From Halobacteriovorax sp. (GTDB lineage Bacteria > Bdellovibrionota > Bacteriovoracia > Bacteriovoracales > Bacteriovoracaceae): a DNA stretch of 35,611 nucleotides. The translations under genes and the position numbers were made by a program. The notes beneath the pieces are model-generated. The model saw nothing but the letters and a program-made list of their open reading frames with translations, searched no databases and was not told the DNA's origin. The stretch covers positions 1 to 35,611 of the forward strand of contig NZAF01000179.1 of NCBI GenBank assembly GCA_002686115.1. Reading direction: 5' to 3'. Shown one piece after another: positions 1 through 7,684 of this stretch (the first letter of the stretch is position 1; each line of letters begins with the position of its first letter).

Positions 1-452
1 CTTATATTATCAGAATAAGTCGATAGTTTTTTCTTATTTTCGACCTCTTCATTCATCGAAGACACAACATCATTAAAGCCATTACTATAACTTGTCACTA
101 GCTTATCTATTGTTTCAATTTCTTCTTTTGAAATTACTTCTGTATCAAATTCTTTAAGTCTTGAAATCTCGTCTCGAATAGATTCAATATTTTTTTTAAA
201 ACTACTTAAATATTTTTCATCTTTTTTAATAATGAAATATTTCTCATCCTTTCTCGCTTCAAGAAGTTTTGTAAGAAGAATTCTTACTTCATCTTTAACC
301 TTAAGTTCTCCATTAACTTTACTTTCATAAGCATTAGAAATATATCGAATCGTTAACACTGAATAGGTCATCGAAAGTGTCGTGATGACAAAAACAATAC
401 CTAGAGCTAGCCATGTTTTCATTTTAAAACTTAACGCTTTCCACATTTTCAT
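1..452 (-). CDS. Methyl-accepting chemotaxis protein-like sensor, N-terminal part (cut by window edge)
   Basis: The reading frame starts with ATG at 452 behind a good ribosome site (AAAGAGG) and stays open to the window edge, giving about 150 residues. Residues 12-35 form one membrane helix. After it comes an extracytoplasmic helical stretch containing the phrase LLEARKDEKYFIIKKDEKYL. That pattern is typical of the four-helix-bundle sensor domains of chemoreceptors and of some histidine kinases. The second membrane helix, HAMP and signalling domain would lie outside the window, so receptor versus kinase cannot be settled. A sigma-28-like promoter 65-91 bases upstream of the start favours a chemoreceptor. 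Confidence 0.7.
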   Translation of the reverse strand, partial: MKMWKALSFKMKTWLALGIVFVITTLSMTYSVLTIRYISNAYESKVNGELKVKDEVRILLTKLLEARKDEKYFIIKKDEKYLSSFKKNIESIRDEISRLKEFDTEVISKEEIETIDKLVTSYSNGFNDVVSSMNEEVENKKKLSTYSDNI

Positions 453-516
453 AGGGCCTCTTTCTTTGATTAAATACGCGTATTTTATTTATTTTAGCAT
501 TATAAATGTATAGTTT

Positions 517-543
517 TTATCGGCATAAAGTTCATATTTCTTG
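517..543 (-). promoter_or_regulatory. Sigma-28 (FliA)-like promoter of the chemoreceptor-like gene
   Basis: On the minus strand the octamer GCCGATAA (517-524) matches the enterobacterial FliA -10 element at all eight positions. Fifteen bases upstream lies CAAG (540-543), which matches the TAAA -35 core at two of four positions. The octamer lies 64 bases before the ATG of a chemotaxis-type gene, where FliA promoters are expected. The weak -35 keeps confidence moderate. Confidence 0.5.
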
Positions 544-575
544 CCATTAAAGGAGCAGAAAGATAAATTTCTTAT

Positions 576-1118
576 ATGGACAAAAATACTACAGATTACA
601 AAGAAAACTATATCCAAGCTAAAAGTGCGGTTAATTGGGATGAATACTTCATGTTTCAAGCAATTATGGCGAGTTTTAAAAGTAAAGACCCTGCGACAAA
701 GGTTGGCTGTGTATTTGTTGACCAAAACAATCACCAAATTACATTTGGCTATAACGGTTTTGTAGCGGGAATTGATGAATCAAAACTTCCTTGGGGTAAA
801 CTTAAAACAGCTCCCCTAGAACATCAAAAATATGGGTACGTTGTTCATGCGGAAGCAAATGCAATTCTTCATAGCCCCGGCTCTTTAAAAGAATCAAAGT
901 GCTACGTAACTCTCTTCCCATGTCATGAATGCGCTAAACTTTTAGCGTCATCCAAAGTTCAAGAGATTATCTATCTCCAAGATAAGCATCAAGGGACTGA
1001 ATCAAACACTATTGCTAGAAAAATATTCGATCTAACAAATATTAAATACCGTCAATTAAAACTAGCCCCAGAGAAGATAGAACAGCTAACCGATCATTTT
1101 AAACTAATGACGGAATAA
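576..1118 (+). CDS. Deoxycytidylate deaminase (dCMP deaminase family)
   Basis: This 180-residue protein belongs to the zinc-dependent cytidine/dCMP deaminase superfamily, which converts dCMP to dUMP for thymidylate synthesis in the cytoplasm. The zinc and catalytic residues are visible: HAE at 91-93 (His91 ligand, Glu93 proton shuttle) and PCHEC at 115-119 (Cys116 and Cys119 ligands). The stretch GYNGF at 59-62 is typical of the dCMP/ComEB branch rather than cytidine deaminase. No strong ribosome site sits at normal distance: AAAGGAG is about 20 bases upstream and an in-frame stop at 564 rules out a longer ATG start. Its end overlaps the convergent histidine kinase fragment by 20 bases. Confidence 0.85.
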   Translation: MDKNTTDYKENYIQAKSAVNWDEYFMFQAIMASFKSKDPATKVGCVFVDQNNHQITFGYNGFVAGIDESKLPWGKLKTAPLEHQKYGYVVHAEANAILHSPGSLKESKCYVTLFPCHECAKLLASSKVQEIIYLQDKHQGTESNTIARKIFDLTNIKYRQLKLAPEKIEQLTDHFKLMTE

Positions 1119-1698
1119 AACTGGCTTCTTTTTTTAACTTAATTTCAAAAGTAGTGTGACCATTCTTTAAAAGATATCCAAGCTCCCCACTCATACTTTC
1201 AATATTTGCCTTGGCCACAGAAAGCCCAAAACCTAGAGAGTTATTTAGATCTGTTGAAGTAAAAAAGGGATCAAACATATTTTTTATAATGTGATCTTCT
1301 ATTCCTTTTCCAGAGTCAGAGATGAATAAACTATAATGAGACTCTTGATTTTCAATTGATATTGAAACCCATTTCTTTTCATTAACTGAAGCAAAGTCTT
1401 GAGCATTTTTTAAAAGGTTTATGAGAGACTGTGTTAACAATCCCTTATGACAAAGAGCACTTACATCAAATTCGCTCTTATTATAATTTAAATCAATTGA
1501 ATGATTTGCATAGCTTCTCTCTACGACTGTTATCGCCATCATGATTGCCTCGCCTATATTTGAGACTTCACAATTTTTATCTTTAATTTTTACTACATTA
1601 GACATTGTCTTAATTATTCGCCCTAATCTATTTGTAGTATTACTTAATTTTGAAAGAGTTTCATAAATATCTTTATCATTAATATTTTTTTTCTTCAA
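1099..1698 (-). CDS. Histidine kinase, C-terminal fragment (dimerisation helix 2 and ATPase domain) after a frameshift
   Basis: This fragment of 199 codons is the 3' part of a sensor kinase. It begins inside the second dimerisation helix and continues through the HATPase_c domain: N box around Asn95, G1 box DSGKGI at 128-133, F box FDPFFTS at 145-151 and G2 box GFGLS at 156-160. Its first frame-specific codon is a TTG with no ribosome site of its own. It overlaps the preceding fragment (1679-2389) by 20 bases across a run of eight A. Joining the two frames by removing one A gives a normal kinase of about 430 residues, so I read this as the second half of one gene rather than an independent protein. 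Confidence 0.8.
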   Translation of the reverse strand: MKKKNINDKDIYETLSKLSNTTNRLGRIIKTMSNVVKIKDKNCEVSNIGEAIMMAITVVERSYANHSIDLNYNKSEFDVSALCHKGLLTQSLINLLKNAQDFASVNEKKWVSISIENQESHYSLFISDSGKGIEDHIIKNMFDPFFTSTDLNNSLGFGLSVAKANIESMSGELGYLLKNGHTTFEIKLKKEASFIPSLV

Positions 1699-2389
1699 GA
1701 GTATTTGTTAGTCGATAAACTTGACCGTGAATCAGTTGTAAAGGGTTATTAATTTCATGGGCAATAGCCCCTGCCATCTCTCCAAGAGCGGCGAATCTCT
1801 CTGCTTGAGCATTCTTCTCTTGCTTCAATTGCATTTCATAAAATAACTTAGAACGTGATTCTTCTATATAATTTACTAGATAATTTAGAGTAGAAGAAAT
1901 GATGATCCAGCCAAAAAGAGTTCTAAATTCAAGAGGATCAAAAGGCTCTAGTGGAAATGAACTTAGACCATTTGACTTAATGACTATTACCGCAACGGAA
2001 ACCTCTATCACCATAAGCCCAAAAACAATCCAGGAGGTTTTTGAGTTGTAGAATACAGATGCCATGACTGGTAAGATCATAAACCACATAAGAGTTGGAG
2101 AAATAACCTGGCCAATGCTCACATACTTTAGAGGCAAATGGTAAAGCGAAATAAAAACTAAAAAATAAACTCTATTACGATGGCACTTAGAAAACTTTGA
2201 AAATTGAAATATGAGCAAGATGACAAGGGATGTCCCCTGTATCCAAAAACCGTGGGCCACCCCATCCTTTACATAATCAAGCATAACAAGAACAAAGGTT
2301 AACGGAATTAATATCTTTATTAATGACTCTGAAATGACACCTAAATACTCATCTTTAACAATTTTTTCCATAGATTCTCTCAACGACAT
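1679..2389 (-). CDS. Membrane sensor histidine kinase, N-terminal fragment (sensor and H box)
   Basis: This 236-residue fragment has about five to six hydrophobic helices (residues 23-180), a short coiled linker, and a HisKA helix with the phospho-acceptor motif AHEINNPLQLI (His211). It stops at TAA right after an A8 run, before the ATPase domain, which continues in another frame at 1099-1698. Alone it could not autophosphorylate. ATG at 2389 is the longest start. ATG at 2371, preceded by GAGAG, is a good alternative and would suit a sigma-28-like promoter at 2390-2416. The gene follows the iron ABC transporter by 36 bases in the same direction, so it may also be read from that operon. The input it senses is unknown. 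Confidence 0.8.
   Translation of the reverse strand: MSLRESMEKIVKDEYLGVISESLIKILIPLTFVLVMLDYVKDGVAHGFWIQGTSLVILLIFQFSKFSKCHRNRVYFLVFISLYHLPLKYVSIGQVISPTLMWFMILPVMASVFYNSKTSWIVFGLMVIEVSVAVIVIKSNGLSSFPLEPFDPLEFRTLFGWIIISSTLNYLVNYIEESRSKLFYEMQLKQEKNAQAERFAALGEMAGAIAHEINNPLQLIHGQVYRLTNTLEEKKY
1685..1692 (-). other. A8 homopolymer at the histidine kinase frame break
   Basis: On the coding strand the sequence reads GAAG followed by eight A and then TATTAA. The upstream frame ends at this TAA. The downstream frame, one base over, carries the ATPase domain. Loss of one A would fuse them. Candidate explanations are RNA polymerase slippage, ribosomal frameshifting, phase-variable contraction, a mutation or a sequencing error. 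Confidence 0.75.
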
Positions 2390-2416
2390 TTATCGGTGAA
2401 GGTTAAAGAAATATTA
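2390..2416 (-). promoter_or_regulatory. Possible sigma-28-like promoter ahead of the histidine kinase
   Basis: On the minus strand ACCGATAA (2390-2397) matches the FliA -10 octamer at seven of eight positions. TAAT (2413-2416), fifteen bases upstream, matches the TAAA -35 core at three of four. Transcription would begin near or just after the ATG at 2389, which would favour translation from ATG 2371. Confidence 0.35.
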
Positions 2417-2425
2417 TAGAAAAAA

Positions 2426-3037
2426 TTAAAGTGCAACGATCTTTCTTGGAATCGAAAATTCCTTATTCAATTGGTGTGTTACTTGGATTGAACTTATATT
2501 AAACTCATTTAAAAGCTCATAAGTTAAAAGCTCAAGCTCTTCTCTAAGCTCTGGATCCAAACTTGAAAAAGGTTCATCTAAAAGTACAAGCCTAGGTTTA
2601 GCGGCAAGAGTTCGAACAAGTGCAACTCGTTGCTGCTCTCCCCCAGACAATTCTCTTGGATAACTATTGAGCCTATTTTCTAGTTTAACTTTTCTAAGCC
2701 ATTCCTGCGCCTGAATGAGACGTGGATTTGCATACTCTACATTTTCTTTAATCGTCATATGAGGAAAAAGAGCATAATCCTGAAAAACCATACCAATTTC
2801 TCTTTCATGTGGTGCAACTACATTTGAGTCATCAAATAATGTTCTGCCACTTAACTTGATTTGTCCCTGATCAGGATTTTCTAATCCTGCGAGAATTCTT
2901 AGTAGAGTAGACTTGCCTCTTCCCGATGCTCCTGTAACTACTAAATGATCACCTTTCTCTAGAGATAGAGAGAAGTTCGAAAATATATTTTTCTTATTAT
3001 AAGAGAATGACATATCTAATATTTCTAAAAAACTCAT
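2426..3037 (-). CDS. ABC transporter ATP-binding protein (ferric iron type, short form)
   Basis: This is the 203-residue cytoplasmic ATPase of the adjacent importer. All core motifs are present: Walker A GASGRGKST (36-44), Q loop Gln86, signature LSGGEQQ (130-136), Walker B with Asp154 and Glu155, and switch His188. It ends about fifteen residues after the switch histidine. FbpC/FutC relatives are usually near 350 residues because of a C-terminal regulatory/TOBE region, which this protein lacks. The ATG abuts the TAG stop of the permease gene with no spacer, implying translational coupling. The closest recognisable grouping is the iron(III)/spermidine class of importers. Confidence 0.88.
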   Translation of the reverse strand: MSFLEILDMSFSYNKKNIFSNFSLSLEKGDHLVVTGASGRGKSTLLRILAGLENPDQGQIKLSGRTLFDDSNVVAPHEREIGMVFQDYALFPHMTIKENVEYANPRLIQAQEWLRKVKLENRLNSYPRELSGGEQQRVALVRTLAAKPRLVLLDEPFSSLDPELREELELLTYELLNEFNISSIQVTHQLNKEFSIPRKIVAL

Positions 3038-4564
3038 CTAATTTTCTCCAAGTCCCACTTTATCAAGTTTTTTTCCAAGTAGAAATAATGGAACAAGCCC
3101 TGACAGAAGGATAAAAAGTGCTGAAGGTGCAGACTCAACAAGTCTTTCATCACTTGCAAGAGTATAAATACTTACTGATAAAGTTTGAAAATTTAAAGGT
3201 GAAAGAATCATTGTTGCTGGAAGCTCTTTTAACACATCTACAAATACGATAACAAAAGATGTAAGCATCGCAGCCTTCGCATATGGAAAGTACAAGTCTT
3301 TACTCTTTTTAAAGAATGAACCTGTTTGCAAGTTTATATAAGACATTAAATTTCGAGGTATGTGCTCTTGTGAGGACCTGATATTTTCATAGGCAACTGC
3401 AAAAAAACGACAGACGAGACTATAAACCAATAACAGCTTTCCACCGACAACCAGACTCTTTCCTGCTAGATCATCTACATTTTGAAATACAACAATTATT
3501 GCAATCGCTATAATACTCCCAGGAATAGCATAGCCAAGGGCACTTAATCTGATTAAGAACCTACTAATCTTATTTTTAAAAAGAGAATGGCTAAAACCAT
3601 TAACAAGAGCGAGTGCCAGACAAATAAAGCTTACAATAAACGCCATCGAAAAACTGTTAAACAAGAGGCTCAAAAATTCACTGTTAAAATATTCATACCC
3701 ACCATGAACAGTAATTTGCTTGATACAATAACTAATTGGAAAAATAAATCCTATGAGAAATGGCGTTAATACAAAGATCATTAAAAGAGAATGATTTGTA
3801 AGACTAACTTCTTTTTCCTTTAGAAGCTTCATCTTTGAAGTTGTATTATAAAAACTCTTATTTCTTCTTCCCCAACTTTCAAGAAATAAACCTGAGGCCG
3901 TAAATAGAAGAAGAATCATACTTAAATTCACTGATGCTGGTAGAGAGTAAAAGCCAAACCAAGCTCTATAAATCCCTGTGGTAAAAGTATCTATTGCAAA
4001 GTGATCAGCAACACCATAATCATTTAAAGTCTCCATACAGACAAGACCGAGTCCAGCAGCATAATATGGGCGAATCCCTTTAAGTGTTATATGAAAAAAA
4101 GTATATAACGGTGAGCGCCCTAGAGTCAGAGAAGCCTCTTCTAAATCAATATTTCTAACTGAAAATCCTGCAAGACATGACATATAAACATATGGGTAAA
4201 GTGAAATACCCATCACAAAAGATGCCCAAAATATATTTCTAGTTGAAAAAGTAAATTGAAAAGTATCTACAAAGTAATAACCCAATAGATAACCAGGACA
4301 AGCAAAGGGTAACATCATGGCTACTTTTAAAAGAGATCTTTTCGCTATTTTAAAAGAAGACAATATATAGGCCGTACCTACTCCCCACAAACTTGCCCAA
4401 AAGCATGTAAGCACAAGGAGCATTAATGTGTTTGAAACATAATGAGAAAGAACTGTGTTAACAATATGAGAAAAGGTTTCATTATAACTAAAAGCCCCAC
4501 GCGAAGGTAGGGCCATCAAAGGTAAAATTAAAATCAAGCTTATTACAGAAGCAATGATTTTCAT
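3038..4564 (-). CDS. Ferric iron ABC transporter permease, two fused permease domains (FbpB-like)
   Basis: This roughly 508-residue inner-membrane protein has two tandem permease modules with about twelve hydrophobic helices, the usual FbpB/FutB architecture. EAA-like coupling loops are visible in each half (for example EEASLTLGRSP in the first). I chose ATG 4564, whose product begins MKIIASVISLIL, just after the binding-protein stop. A longer frame from TTG 4633 would overlap the binding-protein gene by 56 bases and add a non-hydrophobic tail. The gene sits between the binding protein and the ATPase in a compact operon. Confidence 0.85.
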   Translation of the reverse strand: MKIIASVISLILILPLMALPSRGAFSYNETFSHIVNTVLSHYVSNTLMLLVLTCFWASLWGVGTAYILSSFKIAKRSLLKVAMMLPFACPGYLLGYYFVDTFQFTFSTRNIFWASFVMGISLYPYVYMSCLAGFSVRNIDLEEASLTLGRSPLYTFFHITLKGIRPYYAAGLGLVCMETLNDYGVADHFAIDTFTTGIYRAWFGFYSLPASVNLSMILLLFTASGLFLESWGRRNKSFYNTTSKMKLLKEKEVSLTNHSLLMIFVLTPFLIGFIFPISYCIKQITVHGGYEYFNSEFLSLLFNSFSMAFIVSFICLALALVNGFSHSLFKNKISRFLIRLSALGYAIPGSIIAIAIIVVFQNVDDLAGKSLVVGGKLLLVYSLVCRFFAVAYENIRSSQEHIPRNLMSYINLQTGSFFKKSKDLYFPYAKAAMLTSFVIVFVDVLKELPATMILSPLNFQTLSVSIYTLASDERLVESAPSALFILLSGLVPLFLLGKKLDKVGLGEN

Positions 4565-4577
4565 AAGGTAAACTCGC

Positions 4578-5591
4578 TTATCTCCAACTTGCCAGATCCA
4601 TAAGCTTAATGGCCTTAGGAGTGTTTTCTCCAATTTTCGTTAGAGAAAGTTGGTCAAATTTCATGTCTTGAAATTTTGCCATAAGACCAGTGATTTTAAC
4701 ATCTTTTCTTGCAGGGAATTCAAAATTTGCTTCAGCGAATTGCTTTTGAGCTTTCTTTGAAATCATATACTTTATAAAAGTTCGCGCATTCTCTAAATTT
4801 GGAGCATATTTACCAATACCTAAACCAGAGATATTGATATGCGCCCCTCTTCCACTCTGATTAGGAAAGATTAATTCAACATCTTTCATCACCTTAATGT
4901 CACTTTCTTTCTTTGAAGCCCACATCTTTCCAGCGTAGTAAGAATTTACAACGGCAATAGCTCCTTGACCGTTACCCATTGCTCTTAGCTGATCTCGGTC
5001 TCCACCTTGAGGTTTTCTTGCAAAGTTTTTGACAAATCCTTTAAGCCATTTACTTGTTTTTTCCTCACCATTATTTGCAACCATCGAAGCAATAAGAGAT
5101 TGGTTATAAACATTACTTGAAGATCTTATAAGGATTTTGTCCTTATACTTCTCATCATTTAGCTGCTCATAAGTCGTAATAGTAGAGGGATCAATCTTTG
5201 ATTTATTAACTGCAAGTACTCTTGCTCTAACACTTATTGCCGCCCATAGGTCATTCTTATCTTTTAGGTGTGACGGAATAGCCGAATCAAGTTCTTTCAT
5301 CTTCAATGGTTGTAAAAGATTATAACTTGCAGCTTTCCACAGATTACCAACATCAACAGTTAAGATAATATCTGCCCCTGCTTTTTCTTTTTGAATCTTT
5401 AACCTCTCTATTAATTGAGAAGCTTTCTTAATATAGACAAGATTTACTTTAATGCCTGATTCTTTTTCAAAATCTTTTAAGATTTCTTTATCAACTGGAT
5501 AATGTCGTGACGTGTAAAGATTTAGCTCTCCAGCTGCGATTGAACACATTGCAAACATCATAAAAACGAGTATCTTTGATATATTCTTCAT
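4578..5591 (-). CDS. Periplasmic ferric iron-binding protein of ABC transporter (FbpA/FutA-like)
   Basis: This 337-residue protein has a signal peptide of about 20 residues ending in IAA. The mature N-terminus reads LNLYTSRHYPVD, a hallmark of the FutA/FbpA iron(III)-binding family; His30 and Tyr31 are likely metal ligands. The paired tyrosines of this family appear in VNSYYAGK (Tyr218, Tyr219). It would capture ferric iron in the periplasm and deliver it to the fused permease. ATG 5591 follows a strong ribosome site (AGGAG, six bases away). It is the first gene of the transporter operon and is divergent from a small lipoprotein gene. I found no convincing Fur box upstream. Confidence 0.88.
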   Translation of the reverse strand: MKNISKILVFMMFAMCSIAAGELNLYTSRHYPVDKEILKDFEKESGIKVNLVYIKKASQLIERLKIQKEKAGADIILTVDVGNLWKAASYNLLQPLKMKELDSAIPSHLKDKNDLWAAISVRARVLAVNKSKIDPSTITTYEQLNDEKYKDKILIRSSSNVYNQSLIASMVANNGEEKTSKWLKGFVKNFARKPQGGDRDQLRAMGNGQGAIAVVNSYYAGKMWASKKESDIKVMKDVELIFPNQSGRGAHINISGLGIGKYAPNLENARTFIKYMISKKAQKQFAEANFEFPARKDVKITGLMAKFQDMKFDQLSLTKIGENTPKAIKLMDLASWR

Positions 5592-5694
5592 TAATTCTCC
5601 TATACATTTATAAGAATAAACTTGCTTAAATATTGGTTCTCAATTATCGTACATGCAGTTTGAATGGTCAAACACCGGAAGTCTAGGAGCTTTA

Positions 5695-6168
5695 ATGAAA
5701 TTGTTTAGTTCTATTATCGTATCAATTTGTCTAATGTCTTGTGCCTCTTCAAAGAAGGCTCACATCACTATGGATAAATACAATAAAGACGCCTCAGAAA
5801 TTATTAAACTTGCAAAGAGTAATGCTGACAAAGAACTGGTTAAGAAAAAAGCACTTGATCTTATTGAGACTGCTACGACTTTGCTGAGGGAATATAAAAC
5901 TGAAAACCCTGAGTGTAACACAATGCTTAACTTTATGATTGAGTCGCGAAAAGAGATGACAAAATTATCATTAGAGAAAATTGAAAAAGATTTTCATGAA
6001 GGAGAAGCCCTACCTGCCGCTCCAGATAAGTGCTATGAGCCAAAAGAACTTATTATTCACCCAGCAACTGTTGTTATCTTAACCAATGTTAAATACAACG
6101 AAGAAGGTAGACATCAGATAGTTGAAGAACTTGAAGAAGTTATTGCTCACACTGAAGTTATTGAATAG
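5695..6168 (+). CDS. Small lipoprotein, helical, function unknown
   Basis: The protein is about 157 residues. ATG 5695 is preferred over an in-frame ATG at 5653 because it has AGGAG five bases upstream and begins a clean lipoprotein signal (MKLFSSIIVSICLMSC, lipobox LMSC). The mature part is charged and largely helical, with Lys/Glu-rich segments and two more cysteines (NPECN, DKCYEP). I recognise no family. It lies between the iron transporter, from which it diverges, and the convergent flgE. Two terminator hairpins separate it from flgE, so it looks like a single-gene unit. Confidence 0.75.
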   Translation: MKLFSSIIVSICLMSCASSKKAHITMDKYNKDASEIIKLAKSNADKELVKKKALDLIETATTLLREYKTENPECNTMLNFMIESRKEMTKLSLEKIEKDFHEGEALPAAPDKCYEPKELIIHPATVVILTNVKYNEEGRHQIVEELEEVIAHTEVIE

Positions 6169-6180
6169 CCCAAAATAGAA

Positions 6181-6231
6181 AGGGGGCCCTGCAACAAGCC
6201 CCCTGACTTTTAGCCTTCCTGGCTATTTTTT
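6181..6231. terminator. Bidirectional intrinsic terminator pair between the lipoprotein gene and flgE
   Basis: The first hairpin is AGGGGGC (6181-6187) pairing with GCCCCCT (6198-6204). The second is TAGCC (6211-6215) pairing with GGCTA (6221-6225), followed directly by six T. Read on the plus strand, the second stem plus T-run ends the lipoprotein transcript. Read on the minus strand, the GC-rich stem followed by TTTCTATTTT would end the flagellar operon after flgE. Confidence 0.8.
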
Positions 6232-6251
6232 ACATTAAGAGTAACTTCCTA

Positions 6252-7532
6252 TTACCTCTTAATTTGGAAAATCTCTTGTAACATCTGATCAGCTGTAGAA
6301 ATCGTCTTCGCGTTTGCTTGGAAATTTCTTTGTGCTGTCATTAAATTAACAAATTCATTTGCAATATCAACGTTTGAAAGTTCAATTGATTTTGAAAGAA
6401 CTTCTCCACGTCCTGCTTCTCCTGGTTTACCCATTGCTGGTTGACCAGATTTTCTAGACTCTTTAAAAAGGTTTTTACCAACCTTAAAAAGACCTTCGTT
6501 ATTTTCAAATTTTGCGACTGCAATTTGAGCAACATCTCTAGCTTCACCGTTATCGTAAACTGCTGTTAAGATCCCATCATCGTTAAAAGAAAGTGATGTT
6601 AACGTTGCTGCTGATGCACCATCTTGAGTGTGTCTCGCGATAGCTGAACCAGAACCGTATTGAGTTGAAGCATCTGTACCGTCACCACCTTCAATGATTG
6701 ATTCACCAAAGTTAAAAGCAATCTTTTGATCAGGTGCTGCACCTTTATTAAAGTTAAATGAGTTTGAACCTTCACTTTCTTGTTGTAATTGACCTTTGTC
6801 ATTAAAGATAAGTGTACCTTGTGCCATTTGCATCATCTTACCTGGTTCTCCACCTTCTGCATCAGCTCCATCAACCATTGCACGGTAAGTCCAGTTATTA
6901 TCTTCATTTTTGTTATAGTAAAGAGTGACAAGTCTTGCTGTCCCCACATTATCATAAACAGTCATTGAGTGAGAAAAGTTAGATGTTTCTTCTGGCTCAA
7001 GAGGATTGAATTCTTTTACTTCAGCTCTTGAATCAAGGTTCATTGATACATTTACCTTTTCTGTAGCTTTCGCTGCGATTGTTGTATTACCAAGTCTGAT
7101 TGGACCTTCTTTAGTAGTTATCTTACCATCTTGATTGGCTTGAAAACCTCTTACTTTATATCCATCAGCATTAACGAGATTACCTTCTTTATCAAAGTGC
7201 ATTGAACCATCTCTTGTAAACCCTGGTCCAAATGGAGCATCAACTTTAAAGAAACCGTCACCTGCAATTGCAAGGTCAGTAATTGATTCTGTTCTTGTGA
7301 CATCACCTTGAGTCATTAGTGGTTTAATGTGTGAAAGCTTAACACCTGCACCAAACTGATCACCACCATCGATACCTCTTAATGATAAGGCTAAAACATC
7401 TTGGAATTCTGCTCTAGAAGCTTTAAATCCGTTTGTTCCTGAGTTGGCGATGTTATCAGATACGACACCCATTCCTTGTCCAACTGCGTTTAAACCAGAT
7501 ACACCAATGTTAAAAGATCTTAAAATACCCAT
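6252..7532 (-). CDS. flgE: Flagellar hook protein FlgE
   Basis: This 426-residue protein forms the flagellar hook, the universal joint outside the cell. The N-terminus has the rod/hook motif SGLNAVGQGMGVVSDNIANS followed by NGFKASRAEF (residues 12-43). The C-terminus ends with the paired helical motif around NEFVNLMTAQRNFQANAKTI and QMLQEIF. The middle holds the FlaE-type beta region. I chose ATG 7532, with AGGAGG nine bases upstream, over an in-frame ATG at 7553 that lies before the ribosome site. It is the last gene of the flagellar block and has a long structured leader of 152 bases behind the gene upstream. Confidence 0.96.
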   Translation of the reverse strand: MGILRSFNIGVSGLNAVGQGMGVVSDNIANSGTNGFKASRAEFQDVLALSLRGIDGGDQFGAGVKLSHIKPLMTQGDVTRTESITDLAIAGDGFFKVDAPFGPGFTRDGSMHFDKEGNLVNADGYKVRGFQANQDGKITTKEGPIRLGNTTIAAKATEKVNVSMNLDSRAEVKEFNPLEPEETSNFSHSMTVYDNVGTARLVTLYYNKNEDNNWTYRAMVDGADAEGGEPGKMMQMAQGTLIFNDKGQLQQESEGSNSFNFNKGAAPDQKIAFNFGESIIEGGDGTDASTQYGSGSAIARHTQDGASAATLTSLSFNDDGILTAVYDNGEARDVAQIAVAKFENNEGLFKVGKNLFKESRKSGQPAMGKPGEAGRGEVLSKSIELSNVDIANEFVNLMTAQRNFQANAKTISTADQMLQEIFQIKR

Positions 7533-7684
7533 CCTATTGTCCCTCCTAGACATTAAATTCTAGTAGAGTGTGAAATGAAAAAGAGACTAAGTCTGAAACA
7601 AAAATTCCTTTTCTGCTTCAAGGTAAGTTTACAACGACGGGCAAACTTAAGAGGTTTCCGTTAGGACCAACCACTACCTTTTCA
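7533..7684 (-). promoter_or_regulatory. Structured 152-base leader ahead of flgE
   Basis: This is an unusually long gap for the operon. It holds a hairpin with seven-base arms TAAGTTT/AAACTTA (7624-7630 with 7643-7649, 12-base loop). Directly before the ribosome site is a smaller stem CTAGA/TCTAG (7546-7550 with 7559-7563). Neither is followed by a T-run, so they look like leader structure rather than terminators. I see no clear sigma-70, sigma-28 or sigma-54 promoter. Confidence 0.45.

Noticed and set aside
541..765. Plus-strand 74-codon frame overlapping the dCMP deaminase gene
   Set aside because: It starts before and runs inside the deaminase gene in another frame, and its product shows no features; the deaminase frame has all catalytic motifs.
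4565..4633. Longer permease start at TTG 4633
   Set aside because: It overlaps the binding-protein gene by 56 bases and adds a non-hydrophobic tail; ATG 4564 right after the stop is more natural.
5592..5650. Possible Fur box upstream of the iron-binding protein gene (GATAATTGAGAACC)
   Set aside because: Only about 8 of 19 positions match the Fur consensus and the second half-site is absent.
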